Positions 45,598 through 54,145 of a stretch of DNA of 57,183 nt are shown piece after piece (position 1 is the stretch's first letter; each line of letters starts with the position of its first letter). The notes beneath the pieces are model-generated. The model saw only the letters and a program-made list of their open reading frames with translations, was not told where the DNA came from and made no database searches. This stretch comes from an uncultured Pelagibacteraceae bacterium. Its GTDB lineage: Bacteria; Pseudomonadota; Alphaproteobacteria; Pelagibacterales; Pelagibacteraceae. The DNA is taken from assembly GCA_902572005.1 (NCBI GenBank), contig CACGEC010000003.1, positions 1-57,183 of the forward strand, in the 5' to 3' direction. A program made the position numbers and the translations under genes.

Positions 45598-46014
45598 ATG
45601 GCTAAGAAAAAAAATAAAAAAATTAAAAGTAAACCAAAAAAAGAAAAGAAAATGAAACTTGGTACTTTTAAAGAAACTGCTAGAGAAAAACTAATTGGCC
45701 AACACATTGGGTATAGATATGATGTTAATTTACTTCCTGATTATAAAAAGATAACTCCGTTTCTTAAAAAATACGTAGAAGCTATGGGCTGGGATGATTT
45801 AAACTGGCTTGAAGATGTTCATATGGGTTATGAAGAAGGAAGACCTGCTGTATTTTGTAGAAATGCAAATGGTTGGGTAACAATTCCAAAATCTATTAAA
45901 TTACCTGACAATCAACAAGATAGAGACATGATAGCAAGAGAATTATTAGTGAAATTTCAAATGTCTCCAAAACATCCTCTTGTTGATTTAAAAAAAGCTT
46001 ACTTAAAATTTTAA
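45598..46014 (+). CDS. Hypothetical protein with Lys-rich N-terminus, 138 residues
   Basis: A 138-residue protein with an N-terminal stretch of about twenty residues almost entirely Lys/Pro (MAKKKNKKIKSKPKKEKK), then a compact domain: EKLIGQHIGYRYDVNLLPDY, MGWDDLNWLEDVHMGYEEGRPAVF and ITIPKSIKLPD-like text. No family recognised. It follows mgsC by eight bases, so it belongs to the N-methylglutamate operon and may be a subunit or chaperone of the complex; the shared Lys-rich start with MgsC fits that idea. Inference only. Confidence 0.55.
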   Translation: MAKKKNKKIKSKPKKEKKMKLGTFKETAREKLIGQHIGYRYDVNLLPDYKKITPFLKKYVEAMGWDDLNWLEDVHMGYEEGRPAVFCRNANGWVTIPKSIKLPDNQQDRDMIARELLVKFQMSPKHPLVDLKKAYLKF

Positions 46015-46042
46015 TTACACAATCTAAAGTTGATTTTATTTT

Positions 46043-46068
46043 AAAACCTTGTGTCAATACTAGGTTTT
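46043..46068 (+). terminator. Weak hairpin between the 138-residue gene and amt
   Basis: AAAACCT pairs with AGGTTTT across a 12-base loop in the 127-base spacer before the amt gene. There is no clear T-run right after it, so it might be an attenuator or promoter-proximal structure rather than a terminator. Confidence 0.3.
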
Positions 46069-46141
46069 GAACGACTGTTTTATTTGTCACTCCTGCTTAA
46101 ATTTTATAGGGTTTTGAAAACTAAATAAGGAGAGAGAGAAT

Positions 46142-47542
46142 ATGACTGATCAGTTAGGTGCTCTTACTACCATATTTACAGAATTCTACTACTGGGTAAC
46201 AGTGGTACTGATGTTTTTAATTCACGTCGGTTTCTGTATGTATGAAGTTGGAGCTTCTCGATACAAACACCATCAACATACTCTTATGAAAAATACTATG
46301 CTGATACCATTGGTAACAGTAACATGGTTTTTCTTTGGTTGGTGGATATACTGGGCATTCCCAACAGGACCGGGAATTGCACCTTCAATAATGAATGAAA
46401 GCACAGCTTTAATTACCGATGAAAGTACTTTTAGTGCTAAATGGTACTTAGCTAACACAGAGTATATGGCGATTAACTTAGGTGACCACATAAGTGGTGT
46501 ATTCTGGGCCGCTTTCTTACTGTTCTCATGGACAGCTGCTTCTATTGTTTCAGGAGCAATAATTGAAAGAATTACAACATTTGCTTTTGGAATTTTAGCA
46601 ATAGCAATTGGATCTGTATTTTGGACAATTGACGCTGCTTGGGGATGGCACTTTGATGGATGGATGCTTAAAATTTTAGGATATCATGATGCTTATGCAT
46701 CGGGTGTAATTCACGCAATTGCGGGTGGATTTGCTTTAGGTGTTCTATGTGTTTTAGGACCAAGAATTGGTAAATTTTCATCAAGTGGTGAACCAAGAAA
46801 CATAGGACCAAGAAATCCTTGGCTAGTAACAGTTGGATTATTTTTAATTTATACTGGTTTCTGGGGATTTTATGCAGCATGTAATATACCAATCTTTGAC
46901 CTTGGACCCGAATATGGGATGGAAGGTGTAACTTATTGGACAGCTACAAACATATACGTAACCCCTACTACACTTAGTGGTATTACTTTTAACTTCTTGA
47001 TGTCATTATCTGGAGGATTATTAGCTGGTTATTGGATTGCTAAAGGTGATCCTTTCTGGACATACTCAAGTGGACTAGCAGGTGTTATCTGTGCTTCAGC
47101 TGGAAATGATTTATATCATCCAATTCAAGCAATGATCATTGGTATGATCGGTGTTGTGATTGCATACAAACTACATTACTGGGTTGAGCGTAAGTTCAAA
47201 ATTGATGATGCAGTTGGTGCAGTAGCAGTACATGGTTATGCTGGATTTGTTGGTCTAGTAATATGTGGTTTTGTCTTAAATGGTTATCCATCATCTGGTT
47301 ACAGTGTTGGTGCTATGTGGGACGGAACAACTTATGCGTCAATCAATCCATTGGGGCAATTCTTAGGAGCAATAATAATGTTTGGTGTTCTTGGAATGCT
47401 ACCAGGTTATGTAATAGCTAAAGTACTTCATGGAATGGGTAAATTAAGAATCCCACGAGATGTTGAAATAGCTGGACTTGACTATGAAATGATGGAATCT
47501 GCTAAAAAAGATGAAAGAGCAGTTTCATCTGCAACCAGGTAA
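46142..47542 (+). CDS. amt: Ammonium/methylammonium transporter (Amt family)
   Basis: A 466-residue integral membrane protein with about eleven hydrophobic helices. The Amt twin-histidine pore is preserved: GVIHAIAGGFALG (near residue 190) and VAVHGYAGFVGLV (near residue 360). The N-terminus FTEFYYWVTVVLMFLIHVGFCMYE is typical for Amt. The C-terminal tail (DYEMMESAKKDERAVS) is where PII proteins normally dock, but the sequence gives no proof. Given mgs and gmaS next door, methylamine is a plausible substrate. Strong ribosome site AAGGAGAG. Confidence 0.93.
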   Translation: MTDQLGALTTIFTEFYYWVTVVLMFLIHVGFCMYEVGASRYKHHQHTLMKNTMLIPLVTVTWFFFGWWIYWAFPTGPGIAPSIMNESTALITDESTFSAKWYLANTEYMAINLGDHISGVFWAAFLLFSWTAASIVSGAIIERITTFAFGILAIAIGSVFWTIDAAWGWHFDGWMLKILGYHDAYASGVIHAIAGGFALGVLCVLGPRIGKFSSSGEPRNIGPRNPWLVTVGLFLIYTGFWGFYAACNIPIFDLGPEYGMEGVTYWTATNIYVTPTTLSGITFNFLMSLSGGLLAGYWIAKGDPFWTYSSGLAGVICASAGNDLYHPIQAMIIGMIGVVIAYKLHYWVERKFKIDDAVGAVAVHGYAGFVGLVICGFVLNGYPSSGYSVGAMWDGTTYASINPLGQFLGAIIMFGVLGMLPGYVIAKVLHGMGKLRIPRDVEIAGLDYEMMESAKKDERAVSSATR

Positions 47543-47554
47543 AGGAGATAAAAT

Positions 47555-47779
47555 ATGGCTACAGTTACAAACTGGATCGATCACCTAAGTGCTGAAGAAG
47601 TTGTTGGCGCTGTTTACCCTGGTGCTGGATCAATGGAAACGACACTGGTTATTATTGGTGTTGTTTTATGGTTAGGCTGGCATGTTTTGACTGCAAAGTC
47701 TGAAAGTGATGAGCTTGATAGACTTTCTAGAAAAAGACATGGTCCAAATGATCATAAAAGCAATGTTACCGAATGGTAA
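47555..47779 (+). CDS. Small membrane protein following amt
   Basis: A 74-residue protein with one hydrophobic helix (TLVIIGVVLWLGWHVLTA, about residues 29-48) and a charged C-terminal tail (SESDELDRLSRKRHGPNDHKS). The ribosome site AAGGAG is good and the gene follows amt by twelve bases, before a clear terminator. It could be an accessory subunit of the transporter; no family recognised. Confidence 0.7.
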   Translation: MATVTNWIDHLSAEEVVGAVYPGAGSMETTLVIIGVVLWLGWHVLTAKSESDELDRLSRKRHGPNDHKSNVTEW

Positions 47780-47794
47780 TTTAAAATAAAATTT

Positions 47795-47825
47795 GGGCGC
47801 TACTTAACTGTGGCGCCCTTTTTTA
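47795..47825 (+). terminator. Rho-independent terminator after amt operon
   Basis: GGGCGCTAC pairs with GTGGCGCCC (one G-T pair) across TTAACT, followed by seven T. It ends the amt transcript and separates it from gmaS. Confidence 0.9.
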
Positions 47826-47840
47826 ATCTTTAATCAAAAA

Positions 47841-47996
47841 ATGCCTGAAGAAAATAATAAAGAAGAATTAAGACCAACCAAAATGCGTGGGGTTGCATTC
47901 CCTAAAGCAAAATATGGAGTTATATTAGCAGTAATTATAATCATTGTTGTTAATCTAATATATTATAAAGAAACAATTTTTTCTTTTTTCAAATAA
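47841..47996 (+). CDS. Small membrane protein upstream of gmaS, 51 residues
   Basis: A 51-residue protein with a charged N-terminus (PEENNKEELRPTKMRGVAFPKAKYG) and one membrane helix (VILAVIIIIVVNLIYY). It ends 17 bases before gmaS. It has no recognised family; the composition and position (just after the terminator, before gmaS) suggest a real small protein. The ATG is the only start in the frame. Confidence 0.5.
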   Translation: MPEENNKEELRPTKMRGVAFPKAKYGVILAVIIIIVVNLIYYKETIFSFFK

Positions 47997-48013
47997 TTAT
48001 GTTAATTTAATTT

Positions 48014-49340
48014 ATGCCAAAAAACTTATTCAAAATTGCTAAAGAAAAAAAAATAAAATACTTCCTAATTAGTTTTGTAGATCTATTTGGAGTATTAAGG
48101 TCAAAATTAGTCCCTACACGAGCTATTAAAGAAATGCAAGAAGCGGGGGCTGGATTTGCAGGGTTTGCGGCATGGCTTGATATGTCTCCTGCTGACTCTG
48201 ATATGTTTGGTATTCCAGATCCTGATAGTCTAATTCAATTACCATGGAATAAAGAAGTAGGTTGGTTGGCATCAGATCTTTGGATGAACGGAAAACCAGT
48301 AGAGGCATCACCAAGAATAATGCTTAAAAACCAAATTAAAAAACTTGAAAAAAAAGGTCTTACAATGAAGTCTGGTGTAGAATGTGAATATTTTCTTATT
48401 TCACCAGATGGTAATTCAATAGCAGATCCAAGAGATACTCAATCAAAGCCTTGTTATGATCAATCAGCATTAATGAGAAGATATGATTTAATCAAAGAAA
48501 TTTGTGATTGTATGATTGAAATGGGATGGGGTCCTTATCAAAATGATCATGAAGATGCTAATGGTCAATTTGAAATGAATTGGGATTATGATGATTGCTT
48601 AGTAACTGCTGATAGACATACTTTCTTTAAATTTATGGTAAAAACTATTGCAGAAAAACATGGTTTAAGAGCTACTTTTATGCCTAAACCATTTGAAAAT
48701 TTAACTGGTAATGGTTGTCATGCACATATTTCTGTTTGGGATGGAAATAAAAATAAGTTTTTAGATAAATCGAATGATTTAGGCTTAAGTAAAATGGCTT
48801 ATAATTTTCTTGGGGGAGTTATAAAAAATGCCTCTTCGCTATCAGCTTTTTTTAATCCTACAATTAATAGTTATAGAAGAATAAATGCCCCTCCAACAAA
48901 ATCAGGTGCATCATGGTCACCAAGTAGTATTTCTTACACAGGTAATAATAGGACACATATGATCAGAATTCCCGATCCTGGTAGATTTGAATTAAGATTA
49001 ATGGATGGTTCTGCTAATCCTTATTTGTTGCAAGCAAGTGTTTTAGCTGCGGGCCTTGATGGATTAAATAATAAAATAGATCCAGGAAAACCATTAAATT
49101 GTAATATGTATGAAGATCATGAAAAAATATCCTGATCTTCCAAAACTTCCAGATGAACTAGATCAATCTCTTGAAAAGCTTAAAAATAATAAAGATATGA
49201 ATGATGCATTTGGTAAAGACACAATCAATAGTTATATCAAGCTTAGAAGTTCAGAAATTAAAGAATTTAAACAAAAAGAAAATTTTGATAAAACTAAACC
49301 TATTACTAGGTGGGAACAAGATAATACGTTAGACTGTTAA
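48014..49340 (+). pseudogene. gmaS: Gamma-glutamylmethylamide synthetase, split by a frameshift
   Basis: Two overlapping frames form one GS-type gene. The first 373 codons (48014-49135) carry E123/E125 (VECEYF), HEDANGQFEMNW (179-190), GCHAHISVW, NSYRRINAP and TGNNRTHMIR (309-318), the last two being motifs used to identify GmaS. The frame ends KIS and stop. The family continuation, YPDLPKLPDELDQSLEKL to the end WEQDNTLDC, is in the next frame. Removing one A from the run of six at 49122-49127 joins them into a 441-residue protein of normal length. GmaS makes gamma-glutamylmethylamide. It may be a sequencing error, a real loss, or a slippery site. Confidence 0.85.
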
Positions 49341-49344
49341 GAAC

Positions 49345-50472
49345 ATGACGATTTTATCTAACGGCCATATGTGGAAACACAGTGAGTTTATTGAGAATAA
49401 TAATTTTTCATTTGATAAAAATAGAATTTTAAAATCATTATCTGAAAAAGACATTGATGATGCTTACTCAAGTATTTCTGCATGGGACGGATATTCTCCA
49501 ACGCCATTAGTAGAATTAAATAAGCTTTCAAAAGAATTAAATTTAAATAAAATATTTTATAAGGATGAAAGTAAAAGATTTGACCTTAAGTCTTTTAAAG
49601 CTCTAGGCGGTGCTTATGCCGTAGAAAAAGTTAGTGAAGGAAATAAAGATATTGTTGTTGCAACAGCAACTGCGGGTAATCATGGTAGATCTGTTGCTTG
49701 GGGAGCAAGAAGACTCGGTCTCAAATGTAAAATCTTTATTAGTGAATTTGTTAGCGACGCAAGGGGGCAAGCAATGTCTGAACTTGGAGCAGATGTTATA
49801 AAAGTAAAAGGAAATTACGAAAAATCTTTAATAGAATGTATTAAACAATCAACAGAGAATAACTGGCAAATAGTTCAGGATGTTGCTTGGAAAGATTATA
49901 TGATTGTTCCTAAGCTTACTATGGCAGGTTATACAGTCATGATGAAAGAGATTGTCGATCAGATTAATCAAAATAAAATTTCTCATATAATTTTACAAGC
50001 AGGCGTAGGTGGCATGGCTGGTGCCATGATTGCAGGAGTTGCAAGATATTTAGAAAATATTCCTGTGACCATAGTTGTTGAACCTGATAGTGCAGCTTGT
50101 GTTTTAGAAAGTATTAGAACTGGTAAAATTGAAAAAATAGATATTAAAAGAGAAAGTTTAATGGGGGGGATGTCATGTGGAGAGGTATCATTAGTTCCAT
50201 GGGAAATTTTAAAAAACTCAATTAAATATTGTATTAGTTTACCAGATGATGATATCGCAAAAACTATGAGATTGCTTGGGAACGCAAGTTTAAGTGATGA
50301 AAAAATAATTGCAGGTGAAAATTCTGCTCCTGGTGTTATTAGTTTAATTACTAGTTGTGAGGATGAGAAAATTAAAGAAAAACTAGAATTAAATAAAGAC
50401 TCTAATGTTTTACTTATTGGTTGTGAAGGTGATACAGATCAAGAAATGTACCAAAAACTTATTAATCAATAA
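49345..50472 (+). CDS. dpaL: Diaminopropionate ammonia-lyase
   Basis: A 375-residue PLP enzyme of fold type II. It opens with YSPTPLVELNKLSKELNL. The PLP lysine is K85 in RFDLKSFKALGGAYA, a hallmark of diaminopropionate ammonia-lyase (YgeX/DpaL). The phosphate loop is TATAGNHGRSVAWGA, and later segments VGGMAGAMIAGVARYL and MGGMSCGEVSLVPWE match. It cleaves 2,3-diaminopropionate to pyruvate and ammonia. It starts four bases after gmaS and is likely cotranscribed, supplying another nitrogen-scavenging route. Confidence 0.9.
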   Translation: MTILSNGHMWKHSEFIENNNFSFDKNRILKSLSEKDIDDAYSSISAWDGYSPTPLVELNKLSKELNLNKIFYKDESKRFDLKSFKALGGAYAVEKVSEGNKDIVVATATAGNHGRSVAWGARRLGLKCKIFISEFVSDARGQAMSELGADVIKVKGNYEKSLIECIKQSTENNWQIVQDVAWKDYMIVPKLTMAGYTVMMKEIVDQINQNKISHIILQAGVGGMAGAMIAGVARYLENIPVTIVVEPDSAACVLESIRTGKIEKIDIKRESLMGGMSCGEVSLVPWEILKNSIKYCISLPDDDIAKTMRLLGNASLSDEKIIAGENSAPGVISLITSCEDEKIKEKLELNKDSNVLLIGCEGDTDQEMYQKLINQ

Positions 50473-50480
50473 ATAATTCA

Positions 50481-50942
50481 ATGAAAAAAATATTAAAAAA
50501 AAAGGTTGAAAATTTAGACTTTTATAAGATCTTTAAACCTGAACTAACACCAAAAAGAATGATGGAATTAGGCGTTTTTGGTGGTTCATATTTTGGTTTA
50601 GATGTAAAGGAATATCCAAAATCTTGGTTTAAAAATGTCAAACTAAGTAAAACTTTTGATGTAAATCTAAATAGATTTAGAATAGTTTCTGGATTATCGA
50701 GAGAGCATTGGATTGAAAAAGGATGGATTTTCAAAGAAGATCCATTAGGTTGGTTCCAGTGGTATTGCAGGTTCACTAATGGAAGAAGAATTCCACATAT
50801 AGATGAAATCCAAATAAAAAGATGGAAAAATTTCAGAAGACATGTTTTGGCAATTGAAAAAAATTGTGAAAAAGGGGATCTTGATTGCAGAAAAAGACAA
50901 AGACAAGCCATTTTGCAATGGGCTTATGATCCTTATAGGTAA
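50481..50942 (+). CDS. Conserved protein of unknown function, 153 residues
   Basis: A 153-residue soluble protein with aromatic-rich blocks: LGVFGGSYFGLDVKEYPKSWF, SGLSREHWIEKGWIFKEDPLG, WFQWYCRFTNGRR, and a C-terminal helix ending ILQWAYDPYR. The Trp- and Tyr-rich pattern suggests a conserved family found also in plants and fungi, but I know no activity. Starts eight bases after dpaL. It converges on yjbQ with a short gap. Confidence 0.65.
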   Translation: MKKILKKKVENLDFYKIFKPELTPKRMMELGVFGGSYFGLDVKEYPKSWFKNVKLSKTFDVNLNRFRIVSGLSREHWIEKGWIFKEDPLGWFQWYCRFTNGRRIPHIDEIQIKRWKNFRRHVLAIEKNCEKGDLDCRKRQRQAILQWAYDPYR

Positions 50943-50949
50943 ATAATTA

Positions 50950-51369
50950 TTAATCGCCTAAAAAATGAAATACTATTTTTCTTACTTGGGGCTCTAACCT
51001 ATGTTCAAAAAGATATAATCCCTGCCAGGTCCCAAGAATAAGATCTCCATTTTTTATACTCATAGTTATTTGATTATTAGTTAGTGAAGACTTTATATGA
51101 GCTGGCATATCATCTTTACCTTCAGTTGTATGAACGTAAAGCGAGTTGTCCATTGGGGCTAACTTATTAAAATAGTTGATCAAATCAGTTTGTACATCTG
51201 GGTCGGCATTTTCCTGAACAATTAACGACGCACTGGTATGTTGAATGCTTAAATTTAAAATACCATTTTTAAAATCATTTTTTTTTATCCAATTAATAGT
51301 TTGATCTGTAAATTCATAAAGTTTTTGCCCATTTGTATTAATAGATAAATTTAAAAATTCTTGTTTCAT
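50950..51369 (-). CDS. yjbQ: YjbQ family protein (UPF0047)
   Basis: A 139-residue member of the YjbQ family. Characteristic segments are LNLSIQHTSASLIVQENADPDV (residues 38-59), HTTEGKDDMPAHIKSSL (79-95) and LGTWQGLYLFEHR near the C-terminus. Metal-binding His residues lie in these blocks. Members have been linked to thiamine phosphate synthesis in complementation tests, but the physiological role is unclear. It is the last gene of a minus-strand group headed by acnA. Confidence 0.88.
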   Translation of the reverse strand: MKQEFLNLSINTNGQKLYEFTDQTINWIKKNDFKNGILNLSIQHTSASLIVQENADPDVQTDLINYFNKLAPMDNSLYVHTTEGKDDMPAHIKSSLTNNQITMSIKNGDLILGTWQGLYLFEHRLEPQVRKIVFHFLGD

Positions 51370-51372
51370 AAC

Positions 51373-52419
51373 TTAATTATAATTTATCGAGGTTAACTCA
51401 TATAAACGACTAACAGTTCTTTTGAAAGGTTCTACTAAACTTTTTGACGAATTAATTACATCTAAACCCACATTAGAAGTAATCATTAAAGGTATTTTTT
51501 TTTCATAAATAACATCAATCAGAGTTATAAATCTTTGTTGTTGATTTGAATTATTTTCAGTGAAATTAGGTAAATTCTTTATAAAAAGAAAATCACAACT
51601 ATCTGTGATACTGATATAATCTTCAGATCCTAAATTTCTGTCGCACAATTCATTAAAATCAAATTTTATAACATTATCATAAAAATTATCTATTTCTAAT
51701 TTTCGACCCTTGATCTCTAAAATTTTTTTATTTTTAATTTTATTTTTAGTGATTTCTCTAAAAAACTTATTAAATTTAAAATTGGTAGATTGATCAATTG
51801 GGAATAAAAATCTCTCAAAATTTTTGTTATTTTTAGAACGATAATCATCATCAATTAACAACTCTTTTTCATAAGAGTTATTTTCTAAAACTTTTAAAAA
51901 GGGAATAAACTGGTCTCTTTGTAATCCATCTTTATACAGATCTTTAATCCTTATATTTGATGAAAATATAACTTTAATTTTTGCTTCAAATATCTTTTTA
52001 AATAATTTGCCAAGTATCATTGCATCAACGATATTTGTTACTTGAAATTCATCAAAGTAGATTATTTGAGCTCTATTATTAAGATCTTTGACAAAATAAT
52101 CAATTCCGTTTTCTTTATCTTTATTTTTAAAAATAAAATCATGAAAATTAATCATAAATTCGTTAAAATGAAGTCTTAGTTTTTTTTCATTTAATTCATT
52201 AAAAAAAAAATTTAGAATCATCGTTTTTCCGACCCCAACATCACCCACCAAATAATAGCCTGCCTTGTTTTCTTTTTTATTAAAAATTTTTGTTAAAAAA
52301 TTTTGTTTAAAATTTCTTTTATAAAAGTTTTTAAGATCATCAATAATATTTAATTGGTGGTCATTAATTTCAAATTCCTTTGTTTCACAGTAACTCAAAA
52401 AATTTTCTCTTAAATTCAT
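51373..52419 (-). CDS. zapE: AFG1/ZapE-type ATPase
   Basis: A 348-residue P-loop ATPase of the ZapE/AFG1 family. Walker A is GDVGVGKTM (residues 59-67) and Walker B IIYFDEFQV (about residue 116). SNIRIKDLYKDGLQRDQFIPFL and the C-terminal arginine-finger region DVINSSKSLVEPFKRTVSRLYE are typical. Bacterial ZapE associates with the division Z-ring; AFG1 works in mitochondrial protein quality control. Its start overlaps the stop of the next upstream gene by four bases. Slightly short relative to E. coli ZapE (about 375). Confidence 0.9.
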   Translation of the reverse strand: MNLRENFLSYCETKEFEINDHQLNIIDDLKNFYKRNFKQNFLTKIFNKKENKAGYYLVGDVGVGKTMILNFFFNELNEKKLRLHFNEFMINFHDFIFKNKDKENGIDYFVKDLNNRAQIIYFDEFQVTNIVDAMILGKLFKKIFEAKIKVIFSSNIRIKDLYKDGLQRDQFIPFLKVLENNSYEKELLIDDDYRSKNNKNFERFLFPIDQSTNFKFNKFFREITKNKIKNKKILEIKGRKLEIDNFYDNVIKFDFNELCDRNLGSEDYISITDSCDFLFIKNLPNFTENNSNQQQRFITLIDVIYEKKIPLMITSNVGLDVINSSKSLVEPFKRTVSRLYELTSINYN

Positions 52420-52844
52420 CTTTTTTTTTTAAAATCTATCCCATATTCAGATCTTGGACCTTTTCTGAGACCAAAAGGACCTGAGATGAAGATTGTTAAA
52501 GGCTTGGTTCCCGGCTTAAGGTCAACTCTATGTAGATTGTTTGCTGATCTAAAACCTATATATCCTGGTGGTCGCCAGTATTTACCACTACTTAATGTTT
52601 CCCAGTAACCATCTCTTAATACAATAGTTATGTATGGAAACGTATGATTGTGGACACCTTCACCATGATCATCAGCTAACATTTCATGTATTAAAATGTT
52701 GAATGGAAACCATTTAGGTCGATGTCTCATAAGAACATAATACCTGTTCATCCATGGTTTTGCTTCACTATATCTTGGATGAGAAGGTCCCCTATCAAGA
52801 ACTACCTTTTTACGTCCTATTTTTTCCAAAAATTTGAGAAACAT
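52416..52844 (-). CDS. Cupin-like protein, 142 residues
   Basis: A 142-residue beta-barrel protein with cupin-type metal residues: DHGEGVHNHTFPYITIVLRDGYWE supplies a His-x-His pair and is followed, after a proline-rich turn (RPPGYIGFRS), by NLHRVDLK with another His. The N-terminus (RHRPKWFPFNILIHEML) and ending (FGLRKGPRSEYGID) are shared with uncharacterised marine cupins. It could be a small metal-dependent dioxygenase or binding protein. It is cotranscribed with the propeller lipoprotein (one-base overlap). Confidence 0.65.
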   Translation of the reverse strand: MFLKFLEKIGRKKVVLDRGPSHPRYSEAKPWMNRYYVLMRHRPKWFPFNILIHEMLADDHGEGVHNHTFPYITIVLRDGYWETLSSGKYWRPPGYIGFRSANNLHRVDLKPGTKPLTIFISGPFGLRKGPRSEYGIDFKKKR

Positions 52845-54145
52845 TAATTTAACTTAATAATAGCGTTATCTTTAATAACAAATAAGTTATTATCTAAAAT
52901 TTTAGGTCTTGATATTTTTTCATTATCTATTTTCAAAGTAGAAATTGTTTTTCCCGATGAAATATCAATTACCATTAATCTTCCCTTCGATGTAGATAAA
53001 TAAATATTCTTTGTACCTACAACAAATCCTGTTGGTTTTATTTTTTTTCTTTTTTTGTCTTTTATATGACTAAATAAATCAGTAATTCTAATAATATTTC
53101 CAGAATTTTTCTCAATAACAATAAAATATCCCTCTAAAGAAACGGTAAATATATAATTTTCTATTAGAGTTGGGGTAAGGTTTGAATTAATTTTATTTTT
53201 CCATTTAAAACTGCCAGAACTTATATCAATCGAAAAAAATTGGTTTTTATTATTAGAAAAAAATAATGTCTCACTATCTGCTACAATTTCGGACGTCTCT
53301 AAACCAAAAGCTGACTCAATTACTAAACTACTTTGTGTTGGTAGCTGCCACAAAAGTTCACCTTTATTTAAGTCAACAGCACTTATGTCTCCAATAAAAT
53401 TATTAAAATAAATATTGTTACCAACAATAACCATCGATAATTTTTTTTGAGATTTAATCAAATTATTTTCTGTTGAAATATTCCAAATTTCTTTCCCACT
53501 TTTTATAGAAAAACATCTTAAGGTATTCATTGTATCTACTATTAAAAATTTATCCTTAAAAATTTTTATTTGTGAATTAAAAGGAGAAGAATGAAAATTT
53601 GACCATATCAAATTTCCTGTTTTAATATCAAGAACATAATATTTGGATATATTGTCAGCTACAATCAAAAATTTGTCATTACTTGCAAATTGTAAAATTG
53701 GTTTTTGTTTTTTTTCGATTTTTGAATAATAATTTTTTTTCCAAACTAATTTAGATTGATTATCAAACTTGAGTATTGAGCCTTTATTATCAAAAAAAAT
53801 AATATTCTCTCTATCAAATAAAATTTTTGGTTCATATTGATAAAAATTTTCTATTTTCGAAAATTTATATTTTGATATCTTTTTTAAATTACCATCAAAT
53901 TTAATTCTATTATAATTATTATTTAGGTTACTCGATATAGAGGAAGAAATTGGTTTTTGTTTAAAGTTTATTGTTATGTTGGTATTTAATTCTTTATCAA
54001 TTTCTTTTTCTTTTTTAAATAATTTTATATTGGACGTTTGTTTGGTAGCTATTTTTTCTGATTTGGTCCAAAATTTTGAGTTTTTATTAAACGAACATGC
54101 TGAAATTAAAATTAAAACTAAAAATAAGTTAAAAATTTTATTCAC
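52844..54145 (-). CDS. PQQ-type propeller lipoprotein, BamB-like
   Basis: A 433-residue lipoprotein. The signal peptide MNKIFNLFLVLILISAC places the lipidated Cys at 17, so it is tethered to the envelope. The rest contains about seven blades of the PQQ/quinoprotein type with the hallmark LxWxxx pattern: LVWKKNYYSK, LIWSNFHSS, EIWNISTENN, LLWQLPTQ and FKWKNKIN. This is the layout of BamB, an outer-membrane assembly lipoprotein. A YfgM-like protein is encoded upstream with an eight-base overlap, the same neighbour as BamB in other proteobacteria. Sequence divergence in SAR11 is high, so symbol is withheld. Confidence 0.78.
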   Translation of the reverse strand: MNKIFNLFLVLILISACSFNKNSKFWTKSEKIATKQTSNIKLFKKEKEIDKELNTNITINFKQKPISSSISSNLNNNYNRIKFDGNLKKISKYKFSKIENFYQYEPKILFDRENIIFFDNKGSILKFDNQSKLVWKKNYYSKIEKKQKPILQFASNDKFLIVADNISKYYVLDIKTGNLIWSNFHSSPFNSQIKIFKDKFLIVDTMNTLRCFSIKSGKEIWNISTENNLIKSQKKLSMVIVGNNIYFNNFIGDISAVDLNKGELLWQLPTQSSLVIESAFGLETSEIVADSETLFFSNNKNQFFSIDISSGSFKWKNKINSNLTPTLIENYIFTVSLEGYFIVIEKNSGNIIRITDLFSHIKDKKRKKIKPTGFVVGTKNIYLSTSKGRLMVIDISSGKTISTLKIDNEKISRPKILDNNLFVIKDNAIIKLN

